Assembly: GCA_015069195.1 (NCBI GenBank)
Contig: SVJA01000014.1
Coordinates: forward strand, 1 to 53,781
DNA length: 53,781 bases
Direction: 5' to 3'
From: Oscillospiraceae bacterium
GTDB taxonomy: Bacteria; Bacillota; Clostridia; UBA1212
Position 1 is the stretch's first letter, and each line of letters opens with the position of its first letter. The notes below the pieces were generated by a model that did not search any database, was not told where the DNA came from, and was given only the letters and a program-made list of their open reading frames with translations. Below are positions 17,945 to 26,110 of this stretch, in pieces. Position numbers and translations under genes: made by a program.

Positions 17945-19801
17945 TTGAAAACCCAAAAGAATTTGATTAAAAAGTATGTGGCAATGTTTGTTGCGGTTAT
18001 CTTACTTTTTAATGTCGCTGTCGGCGATTTTTCCGTAATTGGATATGCCGAGAAAATTGATGATTCTCAGATAACTGAGAGTATATTACCCGGTTGGATA
18101 TGGTATCCGGCGCGTGACGGTTACTGCAATTGGTCAGGTTTAGCTCCTGTTGATTCGGCGGAGTATACTACGTTTAATGTCCTTAGCTTTGACGGATACT
18201 GTTATCCCGGTCCGAATGCCGGCTCTTTGGTAGGTTCATTGGGTATGATTGATGCTGATGCCAATAAATTTGTCAGGGTTCGTTACAGAACTTCTGAAAC
18301 CGGCGGAACAGGACAGATTCTTGCAAACGGCGGTGCTTTTCAGGAAACTGTTTTTGCTTGGAACGGTGACGGAGAATGGCATGATATTATAGTTGATTTA
18401 TCCGGATACGCTAATTGGTATGGAGAGATAGATTGGTTCAGAATTGACTATATGGACAATCTTGCGTGGGGCAGTATCGATATCGAATACGTAGCGTTTT
18501 TTGAAACTGCTATGGATGCGTATGAGTGGACAGAAGATATGAATGTCGAGGAAGAGGATAATTTTGTTGTTCACGAAGGTAATTGGATCTGGAATTGTGC
18601 AGAGCATAGCTGGTGTTATGAAAACAGTCTGGATTGCGAAGTATCATCGTCAGGGCATTATGTGACTTTTTCCAAAACAGGCGTCGATCCTTATGTTTAT
18701 CCGTGCGAAGATTTTCCGGGAGAATTGTCTGAAACGGTTCTCGGAGCGATAAATGCAGACACACATAAATATTTCCTTATGAATTACCGTATAACATCTG
18801 CGGATCCCGGTGCTTACGGCACTATTGTGGCAAACAGCGGTAGATTTGAATTTGATATGCAGGGATACGTTCAGGATGGTATGTGGCATACGGTTATTGT
18901 TGATTTAAGCCCTGTTTCCGCGTGGAAAGGTATTGTGGATTGGGTTAGATTTGACTTATTTAATGACAATATCTCTGATGCATCGATAGATCTTGCTTAT
19001 GTCGGATTTTTCGAGTCGGAGCAGGATGCCGAAGATTGGGCAGAGCAGAATGCTGTAAATGAAGAGGAAACAGAGGATGGTTTCATATATACAACCGAAT
19101 CGGATGAAGTTACCATTATCGGTTATTTCGGAACTGAAACAATGGTTAAGATCCCGAGCAAAATAGACGGTATGACTGTAAAACATATCGGAAAAGATGC
19201 TTTTGCAAATTGCAGCGATTTAATCAGCGTAGTAACTCCGACAAGCGTAACAAGTATTGGTGCTTCTGCTTTTGTTGAGTGCAATGCTTTTACAGATATT
19301 TATTTCTTGGGCAGTGAAGCAGAGTGGAATGAAATTACTGTTTCGCCTGATGGTAATGAACTTTTGAGTGAAATTTCAGTACACTTTGATTGCAGTATTG
19401 CACTTGACGGCGAATCTTCTCTTAAAATTGATACCGACAAAGGTTTTGTGACCGGTGCGGTTATCGGTACAACTGTGTCGGACATCATAGGTCAGTTTGC
19501 ATCTTCGTATGAAGTCGGAGCTGCCGATGCAGAGGGTAATACTCTTGAAGCTGATGCAGTTATCGGTACAGGTTGCAAAGTTCAGCAAGTTATAGACGGT
19601 GTTGTTTTTGAGGAACTCACAACTGTCATTACCGGTGACACCGACGGAGATGGTGCAGTTACTGTTGCTGATGCACAGATTGGTTATAGTCATCTGTTGG
19701 GCATTGATATTGTCAGTGGTGCGTATGCAGAAGCCGCGAAGGCAAACGGCGGCAACACAATGTCAATTCTTGATGTTATGGCAATACTTAATATGATTTA
19801 A
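17945..19801 (+). CDS. Secreted multidomain protein: two CBM-like repeats, BspA-type LRR, dockerin-like end
   Basis: A 618-residue exported protein. I start at TTG 17945 behind AAAGGAGGGG; it gives a signal peptide (KKYVAMFVAVILLFNVAV) to ~37. Two homologous ~145-residue β-sandwich-like modules follow (~45-190 and ~195-345); both end in the pattern IxWxRxDxxxxxxxxxIDxxYVxFFE, as in EIDWFRIDYMDN and IVDWVRFDLFND. Next comes one LRR_5/BspA-like repeat unit (~360-440, IGKDAFANCSDL, IGASAFVECNAF). Then the shared VIGTGCKVQ domain and an intact dockerin-like pair, GDTDGDGAVTVADAQ and MSILDVMAILNMI, finish the protein. No catalytic domain is seen, so it is probably an adhesive or glycan-binding surface or scaffold component. 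Confidence 0.85.
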   Translation: MKTQKNLIKKYVAMFVAVILLFNVAVGDFSVIGYAEKIDDSQITESILPGWIWYPARDGYCNWSGLAPVDSAEYTTFNVLSFDGYCYPGPNAGSLVGSLGMIDADANKFVRVRYRTSETGGTGQILANGGAFQETVFAWNGDGEWHDIIVDLSGYANWYGEIDWFRIDYMDNLAWGSIDIEYVAFFETAMDAYEWTEDMNVEEEDNFVVHEGNWIWNCAEHSWCYENSLDCEVSSSGHYVTFSKTGVDPYVYPCEDFPGELSETVLGAINADTHKYFLMNYRITSADPGAYGTIVANSGRFEFDMQGYVQDGMWHTVIVDLSPVSAWKGIVDWVRFDLFNDNISDASIDLAYVGFFESEQDAEDWAEQNAVNEEETEDGFIYTTESDEVTIIGYFGTETMVKIPSKIDGMTVKHIGKDAFANCSDLISVVTPTSVTSIGASAFVECNAFTDIYFLGSEAEWNEITVSPDGNELLSEISVHFDCSIALDGESSLKIDTDKGFVTGAVIGTTVSDIIGQFASSYEVGAADAEGNTLEADAVIGTGCKVQQVIDGVVFEELTTVITGDTDGDGAVTVADAQIGYSHLLGIDIVSGAYAEAAKANGGNTMSILDVMAILNMI

Positions 19802-19828
19802 TCGTAAAATCCTGAAAATATTATTGGA

Positions 19829-19868
19829 CAGCACGCCTTTAACTTTTGTTGAAGGCGTGCTGATTTTG
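19829..19868 (+). terminator. Intrinsic terminator after the LRR/dockerin gene
   Basis: CAGCACGCCTT pairs with AAGGCGTGCTG (11 bp) around a twelve-base loop, followed by a short T-rich stretch. Confidence 0.8.
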
Positions 19869-19920
19869 TGTCAAGAAAAAAAGCTTGACAAGCATACATT
19901 CCTGTTGTAATATGTCAAGG
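19869..19920 (+). promoter_or_regulatory. Sigma-A promoter of the ylxM-ffh operon, embedded in inverted repeats
   Basis: TTGACA (19885-19890), 17-base spacer, TAATAT (19908-19913). The -35 lies in CTTGACA, which pairs with TGTCAAG both upstream (19869-19875) and downstream (19914-19920). This could mark an operator, though the repeats are short. Confidence 0.75.
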
Positions 19921-19965
19921 CAATTTGCTTTACAGCTGTTTTGCGGAGAGGAGTGCCTTGTAAAA

Positions 19966-20319
19966 ATGGAGTCATTTGAGATGATAATGCTTATAGATTT
20001 TTACGGACAGCTTCTTACCGAAAATCAGCTTGCGTGCCTAGATATGTACTATAACGATGACATGAGTTATGCAGAGATTGCTGATGAGCTTGATATAAGT
20101 CGTCAGGGTGTTTTCGATTTCGTAAAGAGAGGTCGTATGGCGCTTGAGGAGTATGAGGAAAAGCTCGGTTTGGTGAAGCGTTTTATCGAAACAAAAGAGC
20201 AGATTGCGGCGGTTCAGAGTGATTTGAAAAAAATTGACGGTTCGCGTCTTTCATCAGAGGACAGTGAATTACTTCATAACATAACGGAAACTTTGGACGG
20301 CATTTCATCAGGTTTGTAA
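19966..20319 (+). CDS. ylxM: YlxM/p13-family helix-turn-helix protein, SRP-associated
   Basis: A 117-residue protein with a sigma-70 region 4-like HTH: LTENQLACLDMYYNDDMSYAEIADELDISRQGVFDFVKR (~15-53). The C-terminal half is helical. The family sits directly upstream of ffh in Firmicutes and is thought to modulate SRP assembly or expression. I start at ATG 19966, where the conserved family N-terminus begins; a longer frame would run through the promoter. The nearest ribosome site (GAGGAG, 19948-19953) is twelve bases away. ffh follows after 27 bases. Confidence 0.92.
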   Translation: MESFEMIMLIDFYGQLLTENQLACLDMYYNDDMSYAEIADELDISRQGVFDFVKRGRMALEEYEEKLGLVKRFIETKEQIAAVQSDLKKIDGSRLSSEDSELLHNITETLDGISSGL

Positions 20320-20346
20320 AGAGTTATTTTAAGGAAACGGTGTTTT

Positions 20347-21678
20347 ATGGTATTTGGCAGTTTAGCAGAAAAGCTTCAGGCTTCTATGAAGCGTTTCAGA
20401 GGTAAAACAAGAGTTACCGAAAAAGATATAAAAGAGTTTATGCGAGAGGTTCGCCTTGCACTTTTGGAAGCAGACGTAAACTATAAGGTCGTAAAGGACT
20501 TTATTGCGGCTGTATCGGAAAAGGCTGTCGGACAGTCGGTTATGGAAGGTCTTAATCCCGGTCAGCAGATAGTAAAGATCGTAAACGACGAGCTTACTGT
20601 TTTGCTCGGCAGCAGTGAGGCAAAATTAAATCTCGGAAACGTTCCCCCGAATGTTATTATGATGGTCGGACTTCAGGGTGCCGGTAAGACTACCGCTTCG
20701 GGAAAACTTGCTTTGAAACTTAAAAAAGAAGGTAAGAATCCGTTGCTCGTTGCGTGTGACATATACAGACCTGCTGCTATAAAGCAGTTAGAGGTTTTAG
20801 GAGGTCAGATAGCCGTTCCTGTATATTCCGCTCCTGCAGGCACGTCTGCCGTAGATATTGCAAATGCGGCTGTTAAACAGGCTGTAAGAGGATTAAATGA
20901 AGTTGTTATCATAGATACTGCCGGACGTCTTGAGATAAACGAAGAACTTATGGGCGAGCTTGAGGATATCAAGAACTCCGTAAAGCCTTCCGAAATTCTT
21001 TTGGTAGTAGACTCTATGACAGGTCAGAATGCTGCAAATGTTGCAAAATCTTTTGATGAGCGACTTGATATAACAGGTGTCATTCTTTCAAAACTTGACA
21101 GTGACACAAGAGGCGGTGCGGCGCTTTCCGTACGAGCTATGACCGGCAAGCCGATAAAGTTTGCTTCTGTCGGTGAGAAGATGAATGAGTTTGAAACATT
21201 CCATCCTGACAGAATGGCTGGCAGAATCCTCGGAATGGGCGATGTGCTTTCACTTATTGAGCAGGCAGAGGCTTTGATCGATGAGAAAAAGGCGGCGGAG
21301 CTTGAAAAGAAGATGCGAGAGGAAACTTTCACTTTGGATGACTTCCTTGACCAGCTTCAGCAGATAAAGAAAATGGGCGGTGTTACAAAGCTTCTCGGAA
21401 TGATTCCGGGTGTTGCCGGCCAGATAAAAGAAGAGGACATCGACGAGCGCAGACTCGTGATAACCGAGGCGATTATCCGTTCGATGACGATAAAAGAGAG
21501 AAACAATCCGAATATCCTTAATGCGAGCCGCAGAAAGCGTATTGCTGCAGGTAGCGGAACTTCCGTACAGGAAGTAAACATTCTTATGAAGCAGTTCGAT
21601 CAGATGAAGCAAATGATGAAGATGATGAACGGCAAAGGTATGGGCAAAAAGGGTTTCAAAAAAAGATTCCCGTTTTGA
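20347..21678 (+). CDS. ffh: Signal recognition particle GTPase Ffh
   Basis: A 443-residue protein that binds 4.5S/scRNA and signal sequences and targets ribosomes to the membrane with FtsY. N domain ~1-85; G domain with G1 GLQGAGKTTASGKLA (~107-121), the DIYRPAAIKQL insertion, G3 DTAGRL and G4 SKLDSD; the Met-rich M domain (~300-443) ends in DQMKQMMKMMNGKGMGKKGF. The length is normal. It is the second gene of ylxM-ffh-rpsP-khpA-rimM. Confidence 0.98.
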   Translation: MVFGSLAEKLQASMKRFRGKTRVTEKDIKEFMREVRLALLEADVNYKVVKDFIAAVSEKAVGQSVMEGLNPGQQIVKIVNDELTVLLGSSEAKLNLGNVPPNVIMMVGLQGAGKTTASGKLALKLKKEGKNPLLVACDIYRPAAIKQLEVLGGQIAVPVYSAPAGTSAVDIANAAVKQAVRGLNEVVIIDTAGRLEINEELMGELEDIKNSVKPSEILLVVDSMTGQNAANVAKSFDERLDITGVILSKLDSDTRGGAALSVRAMTGKPIKFASVGEKMNEFETFHPDRMAGRILGMGDVLSLIEQAEALIDEKKAAELEKKMREETFTLDDFLDQLQQIKKMGGVTKLLGMIPGVAGQIKEEDIDERRLVITEAIIRSMTIKERNNPNILNASRRKRIAAGSGTSVQEVNILMKQFDQMKQMMKMMNGKGMGKKGFKKRFPF

Positions 21679-21712
21679 TATAAATATTTAATTTTTCGGA
21701 GGTGACTTCAAA

Positions 21713-21955
21713 ATGGTAAAGATCAGACTTAGAAGACTCGGTGCTAAAAAAGCTCCTTTCTACAGAGTAGTTGTTGCAGAATCAAAGTATGCAAGAGACG
21801 GAAGATTTGTTGAGGAAATCGGTACTTACAACCCCCTTACAGATCCCGCTGAGATTAAAATCGATCTCGAAAGAGCAGACTACTGGATTAAGAACGGTGC
21901 ACAGCCGACTGATACAGTTAAAGCTTTGCTTAACAAGGCAAAAGCACAGGCTTAA
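21713..21955 (+). CDS. rpsP: 30S ribosomal protein S16
   Basis: An 80-residue protein with the full S16 pattern: [20 protein letters not shown], the [18 protein letters not shown] segment (~24-41) and the PTDTVKALL end. GGAGGTG precedes the start. It follows ffh by 34 bases. Confidence 0.98.
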   Translation: MVKIRLRRLGAKKAPFYRVVVAESKYARDGRFVEEIGTYNPLTDPAEIKIDLERADYWIKNGAQPTDTVKALLNKAKAQA

Positions 21956-21971
21956 TTATGAAAGAACGGAG

Positions 21972-22020
21972 CTTTTGCGTGCAAATTCAAGTGATTTACA
22001 CGCAGAAGTGTTCCTTTTTT
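21972..22020 (+). terminator. Hairpin with T tract between rpsP and khpA
   Basis: CTTTTGCGTG (21972-21981) pairs with CACGCAGAAG (21999-22008) over ten positions including one G·U, and T6 follows at 22015-22020. As the operon continues beyond it, it probably causes partial termination, lowering khpA-rimM-trmD relative to rpsP. Confidence 0.75.
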
Positions 22021-22056
22021 CAAATTGAAAGAAAGCGAATTTATGAGGTTTAGAAT

Positions 22057-22284
22057 ATGAAAGAACTTCTTGAACTTATAGTTAAATCACTTGTTGACGA
22101 TCCGGATTCTGTTGTTATTACAATGACAGAGTCTGAAAAGGGTATAAACCTTGCTGTTTCCGTTGCAAGTGAAGACGTAGGCAGAATAATAGGCAAAGAA
22201 GGCCGCATTGCAAAGTCAATCAGAACTGTTATCAGAGCTGCTTCACGCAATGTAGACAAGCCTGTTTTCGTTGATATTGTCTGA
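22057..22284 (+). CDS. khpA: KH-domain RNA-binding protein KhpA
   Basis: A 75-residue single type II KH domain with the GxxG-type loop RIIGKEGRIAKSIRTVIRAA (~47-66). The rpsP-khpA-rimM-trmD order is standard for Firmicutes. The KhpA-KhpB pair binds RNA and influences cell-length control; KhpB is not encoded here. Confidence 0.95.
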   Translation: MKELLELIVKSLVDDPDSVVITMTESEKGINLAVSVASEDVGRIIGKEGRIAKSIRTVIRAASRNVDKPVFVDIV

Positions 22285-22298
22285 GGAGGAGCATAGTT

Positions 22299-22823
22299 TT
22301 GCTGGAGATTCTCACTATCGGCGAAATTGTTAATGTACACGGGGTCAAGGGCGCACTTAAGGTGCAGCCTTTGACTGATAACCCGTTGCGCTTTAAAAAG
22401 TTAAAAAGCATTAAAATAACCGTCAAGGGCAAGAAAACAGACTATGAGATTACCAATGTTCAATTCTCGGGAAATACCGTTATTTTGGCATTAAAGGGGA
22501 TTGATACGAGGGATCAGGCTGAGTTTATGCGCGGCGGTATCATCGAAATACCTCGCAGTGAGGCGATTGAACTTCCCGAAGACCACTATTTTATCGGTGA
22601 TCTTATCGGTTGCGATGTATATGAAACAGACGGAAATCTTCTCGGAAAGATAAATGACGTGCTTCAGACAGGCAGCAACGATGTTTACAGCGTTAAGGAC
22701 ACAGAGGACAGGACTATACTCATTCCTGCCATAGAAGGCGTTGTAAAGAATGTTGATGTTGCAGGCGGAAAAGTTACGGTCGAGCTTCTTCCGGGTTTAA
22801 AGGAAATATATTATGAGAATTGA
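22299..22823 (+). CDS. rimM: 16S rRNA processing/ribosome maturation factor RimM
   Basis: A 174-residue protein: N-terminal β-barrel (TIGEIVNVHGVKGALKVQPLTD, ~5-26) and C-terminal PRC-type barrel (HYFIGDLIGCDVYETDGNLLGKI near ~97; NDVYSVKD; IPAIEGVVKNVDV). It binds S19 and helps mature the 30S head. It starts with TTG at 22299 behind GAGGAGGA and overlaps the trmD fusion gene by 11 bases. Confidence 0.95.
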   Translation: MLEILTIGEIVNVHGVKGALKVQPLTDNPLRFKKLKSIKITVKGKKTDYEITNVQFSGNTVILALKGIDTRDQAEFMRGGIIEIPRSEAIELPEDHYFIGDLIGCDVYETDGNLLGKINDVLQTGSNDVYSVKDTEDRTILIPAIEGVVKNVDVAGGKVTVELLPGLKEIYYEN

Positions 22824-24690
22824 TTTTCTTACGCTTTTTCCTGAGATGTTCAAAGAGACTCTCGGGGAGAGTATTATTGCCAGAGGTGCAAGCAAGGGAT
22901 TGCTTGACCTCAATTTTTTTCAGATAAGAGATTACACAGAGGACAAGCAGAAAAAAGTTGACGACTATCCGTACGGCGGAGGCCCCGGACTTGTTATGTC
23001 GTATCAACCTATTGTTTCTGCGTATCACGCTGCGGTAGAGTCTGCCGGCGGCGAGAAACCTCATGTCATATATATGACGCCTCAGGGCAAAGTGCACAAT
23101 CAAAAGATTGCAAAGCGCCTGAGCAAAATGCCTTATATAATGATTATTTGCGGTCACTACGAGGGCATTGACGAAAGAATTATAGAAGATATCGTTGATG
23201 AGGAAATTTCTCTCGGAGATTTTGTTCTTACAGGCGGTGAAATCCCTGCAATGGCGCTTGCTGACAGCGTCGGAAGGCTTGTTCCGGGTGTACTTGCTTC
23301 CGTAGAGGCGACAGAATCCGAGTCACATTCCGAAGGTTTGCTCGAATATCCTCAGTACACACGCCCCGAAGTTATTGCAGGAAAAAAAGTTCCCGATGTA
23401 TTGCTAGGCGGAAACCACGCAGATATTGAAAAGTGGCGTTTGGAACAATCCGAAGATCGTACTAAAAGAAAACGTCCCGATATGTACAGCGAGTACAAGG
23501 GCAGTATCTATGATCCGAACAGAGAAATATATCTCGATAACAGTGCTACGACAAAACAATCAAAAGCAGTTACGGAAGAGATGTGCCGCATATACCGAGA
23601 TTTCTACGGAAACCCTTCATCGCTTCACAGACTCGGTTTTGAAGCTGAAAAAGAATTAAAAAGATGTCGCGGTGTTCTTGCTGATATTATTGCGGCTGAT
23701 GAAAGTGAAATTTACTTTACATCGGGCGGTAGTGAGTCAAACAACTGGGCTTTGAGAGGATATCTTGAAAAGAATCCCCGCCAGGGAAAACATATAATTA
23801 TTTCTGCGATAGAGCATCCGTCAGTATCGGAAACTGCAAATGCTCTCAAGAACGTAGGTTTTGAGGTCTCTTTGGTCCCCGTTTCGCAAAGCGGAGTAGT
23901 TTTACTTTCTGAATTAGAAAAGCTTATAAGGCCTGATACGGCACTTATTTCGGTAATGCATGTAAATAGCGAGACCGGTGCAATCCAACCGATTTCGGAG
24001 ATATCGAAGCTCCGTTACAAACTTGCTCCGGATGCTGTGCTTCATGTGGATGCGGTGCAGAGTTTCGGGAAGATTGCTATTGACGTAAACAAAATGGGTA
24101 TCGACTTGCTTTCGGTATCTGCACACAAAATTCATGGTCCGCGCGGTGTCGGAATGCTTTATATTCGCAAAGGTGTGCGTGTAGCGCCTCTCATATATGG
24201 CGGCGGTCAGGAAAAGGGCTTACGATCCGGTACTGAAAATCTTGCAGGCATTGCAGGTTTTGTATATGCGGCAAAAGAAATGACAGAAAATATCGATGTA
24301 AACTACGATCATGTTTCATCGCTTAATAAAAAGCTTTTTGATATGCTGACGGAGCGTTTCGGTGATAAAATCGTAATAACAACAGACCGTGAAGTGTCAT
24401 CGCCGTATGTTTTGAATGTTGCATTCCCGAAGTTCCGTGCAGAAGTTATTTTACACAGTTTGGAGTCGAAAAATGTCTATGTGTCCGTGGGTTCTGCTTG
24501 CTCTTCACACAAAAAGAACAGAAGCACAGTGCTTACCGCTATGGGTTACCCGAACAATGTAATAGACGGTGCTATCCGTATAAGTTTTTCTGCGCAGAAT
24601 ACCGAGGATGATGTAGAAAAAGCTTTTGATGCGATAAACAGAACGATCCGAGAACTGAAAAGTGCCGTATACGCAGGCAAGCGAAAATAA
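22813..24690 (+). CDS. trmD: TrmD-cysteine desulfurase fusion (tRNA m1G37 methyltransferase + NifS/IscS-like)
   Basis: A single 625-codon frame joins two complete enzymes. Residues 1-~230 are TrmD, the SAM-dependent tRNA m1G37 methyltransferase: DDYPYGGGPGLVMSYQP, CGHYEGIDERI (112-122), the trefoil-knot loop SLGDFVLTGGE (133-143) and GLLEYPQYTRPEV. TrmD's usual end (KRPDMYSEYKG) is reached, then REIYLDNSATT (237-247) begins a class V PLP cysteine desulfurase with His335 (EHPSV), Asp413 (HVDAVQSFGK), PLP Lys439 (SAHKIHGPRG) and loop Cys563 (GSACSSHKKNRS). No stop, start codon or ribosome site is visible at the junction. thiI follows after 15 bases, so the desulfurase half is likely ThiI's sulfur donor for s4U8 (inference). 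Confidence 0.93.
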   Translation: MRIDFLTLFPEMFKETLGESIIARGASKGLLDLNFFQIRDYTEDKQKKVDDYPYGGGPGLVMSYQPIVSAYHAAVESAGGEKPHVIYMTPQGKVHNQKIAKRLSKMPYIMIICGHYEGIDERIIEDIVDEEISLGDFVLTGGEIPAMALADSVGRLVPGVLASVEATESESHSEGLLEYPQYTRPEVIAGKKVPDVLLGGNHADIEKWRLEQSEDRTKRKRPDMYSEYKGSIYDPNREIYLDNSATTKQSKAVTEEMCRIYRDFYGNPSSLHRLGFEAEKELKRCRGVLADIIAADESEIYFTSGGSESNNWALRGYLEKNPRQGKHIIISAIEHPSVSETANALKNVGFEVSLVPVSQSGVVLLSELEKLIRPDTALISVMHVNSETGAIQPISEISKLRYKLAPDAVLHVDAVQSFGKIAIDVNKMGIDLLSVSAHKIHGPRGVGMLYIRKGVRVAPLIYGGGQEKGLRSGTENLAGIAGFVYAAKEMTENIDVNYDHVSSLNKKLFDMLTERFGDKIVITTDREVSSPYVLNVAFPKFRAEVILHSLESKNVYVSVGSACSSHKKNRSTVLTAMGYPNNVIDGAIRISFSAQNTEDDVEKAFDAINRTIRELKSAVYAGKRK

Positions 24691-24705
24691 AGTTGGAGTT
24701 TAGTT

Positions 24706-25893
24706 ATGAAAAAATTGATTTTGGTCAGAATAGGCGAGATTGCTCTCAAAGGTCTCAACAGAACAAATTTTGAGCATATGCTTGCAAAAAATATGAAAGA
24801 GGCCGTGAAAAAATACGGTGCCTGCCGCATCGGTTGGTCGCAGTCGCGTTTTTATGTAGAACCCGAAAACGACGAATTTGACTTTGACGGAGCGGTAGAA
24901 GCTCTTTGCAGAGTATTCGGTATCGTGTCGGTCAGTCCTGCTTACGTCGTAGAATCTGAATTTGACGCTATAAAAGACGAAGCCATAAGACTTTGCGGAG
25001 CAAAACTTTCAACTCGCGAATACGAAAGAAAGCAGTCTGTGAAGTTCAAGGTCGAAACAAAGCGTGTCCTCAAATCTTTCCCGATGTCTTCTCATGAAGT
25101 TTCTGCGGAAATAGGCGGAATGCTTTTGGACGAGTACGAAAAACTTACTGTTGATGTAAATAATCCGGACTTCATAGTATATGCCGAAATCAGAGAGAGA
25201 ACCTATGTATATGTGGACATAATCAAAGGTCAGGGCGGTATGCCTGTCGGTTGTAACGGCAGAGGAATGTTGCTTCTATCCGGCGGTATCGACAGCCCCG
25301 TGGCAGGATATATGATAGCAAAGCGCGGCGTAAGGATGTATGCGGTTCACTTTCACAGTTATCCCTACACAAGCGAACGTGCAAAGGAAAAGGTAATAGA
25401 GCTTGCCAGAATTTGCTCAAAGTATTGTAACGACATAAAGCTCTTCATAGTGCCTTATACGGAAACTCAGCTTGCAATCCACGAAAATTGCCGTGAAGAC
25501 TTAGGTACGGTAATAATGCGCCGCTCAATGATGCGAATAGCAGAGCATTTTGCTAGAGAGTGCGGATGCCAGGCACTTGTTACCGGTGAGAGTATAGGTC
25601 AGGTTGCAAGCCAGACGATGCAGGCGATGTACTGTACGAACGATGCTGCAAATATGCCTGTGTTCAGACCTCTTATAGGTATGGACAAGGTAGAGGTTGT
25701 CGAAATCGCAAATCGCATCGGTACTTTTGAAACAAGTATACAGCCTTACGAGGATTGCTGTACGGTATTTACTGCAAAGCACCCCAAGACAAAACCGACT
25801 CTCGCAGAAGTGCTTGCCGAGGAAGAAAAGTACGACTACAAAGAACTCGAGAAGAGAGCGATTGAGGGTGTCGAAGTAATCTGGGCGAAGTGA
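24706..25893 (+). CDS. thiI: tRNA 4-thiouridine synthase ThiI, rhodanese-less
   Basis: A 395-residue protein that adenylates tRNA U8 for sulfuration, and in many bacteria also serves thiazole synthesis. The N-terminal ferredoxin-like part (LVRIGEIALKGLNR) and THUMP domain (~60-165) bind tRNA. The PP-loop ATPase motif is LLLSGGIDSPVAGYMIAKRG (~189-208), followed by TGESIGQVASQT. It lacks the C-terminal rhodanese domain of E. coli ThiI, as in most Firmicutes, so sulfur must come straight from a cysteine desulfurase, here encoded by the preceding fusion gene. Confidence 0.95.
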   Translation: MKKLILVRIGEIALKGLNRTNFEHMLAKNMKEAVKKYGACRIGWSQSRFYVEPENDEFDFDGAVEALCRVFGIVSVSPAYVVESEFDAIKDEAIRLCGAKLSTREYERKQSVKFKVETKRVLKSFPMSSHEVSAEIGGMLLDEYEKLTVDVNNPDFIVYAEIRERTYVYVDIIKGQGGMPVGCNGRGMLLLSGGIDSPVAGYMIAKRGVRMYAVHFHSYPYTSERAKEKVIELARICSKYCNDIKLFIVPYTETQLAIHENCREDLGTVIMRRSMMRIAEHFARECGCQALVTGESIGQVASQTMQAMYCTNDAANMPVFRPLIGMDKVEVVEIANRIGTFETSIQPYEDCCTVFTAKHPKTKPTLAEVLAEEEKYDYKELEKRAIEGVEVIWAK

Positions 25894-25906
25894 GCCGGGA
25901 CAATGT

Positions 25907-25935
25907 TTGGCACTAAACAGTGGAAAGTGTAATAT
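25907..25935 (+). promoter_or_regulatory. Candidate promoter of the antisense (antitoxin) RNA
   Basis: TTGGCA, 17-base spacer, TAATAT, starting 14 bases after thiI. A transcript from ~25942 would end at the terminator at 25991-26037, about 95 nt long and overlapping the 3' end of the opposing toxin mRNA. Confidence 0.6.
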
Positions 25936-25941
25936 AAATAT

Positions 25942-26037
25942 ACAAAGAAATGCTCGGTACATGCGGTCGTTTCCTTTGTGTTTAGATTAGATAATCGTCA
26001 ACAACTTTGGAAAGTGGGGTTGGCGATTATTTTTTTA
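25942..26037 (+). ncRNA. Candidate antisense RNA of a type I toxin-antitoxin pair
   Basis: The predicted transcript is bounded by the promoter at 25907-25935 and the terminator hairpin at 25991-26030 with T7. Its 3' end is complementary to the last codons and 3' UTR of the minus-strand 27-codon toxin gene, the RatA/TxpA-like convergent arrangement. Both ends are inferred from sequence signals only. Confidence 0.5.
25991..26037 (+). terminator. Intrinsic terminator shared by thiI and the candidate antisense RNA
   Basis: ATAATCGTCAAC (25991-26002) pairs with GTTGGCGATTAT (26019-26030), 12 positions with one U·G. T7 follows (26030-26036) and overlaps the 3' end of the opposing toxin frame. Confidence 0.88.
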
Positions 26038-26110
26038 TGGAGTCTATAAGTAAAATTACGATAATTTGGATAATAGTAAGTAGTATCACAAGAATTTCGA
26101 AATCTGTCAT
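26027..26110 (-). CDS. 27-residue hydrophobic peptide, candidate type I (holin-like/TxpA-type) toxin
   Basis: The minus strand encodes MTDFEILVILL followed by TIIQIIVILLIDSIKK: a short polar N-terminus, one ~19-residue membrane helix and a DxxKK-like charged end. This is the layout of the small 'putative holin-like toxin' and TxpA/BsrG peptides of Firmicutes (M-x-x-[FY]-E-x-L start). AGAGGTGG stands about ten bases upstream of the ATG. It faces thiI, overlaps an opposing terminator, and is flanked by a perfect 12-bp inverted repeat (25969-25980 and 26145-26156). By family such peptides insert into the membrane and are silenced by an antisense RNA. Function is inferred from form and context; the peptide is too short for firm homology. 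Confidence 0.65.
   Translation of the reverse strand: MTDFEILVILLTIIQIIVILLIDSIKK

Noticed and set aside
23470-23540. TrmD-desulfurase fusion explained as a frameshift artefact
   Set aside because: Both domains are complete, the usual TrmD C-terminus runs in frame into the desulfurase, and there is no out-of-frame stop/start overlap typical of a missed base. Read evidence is still needed.
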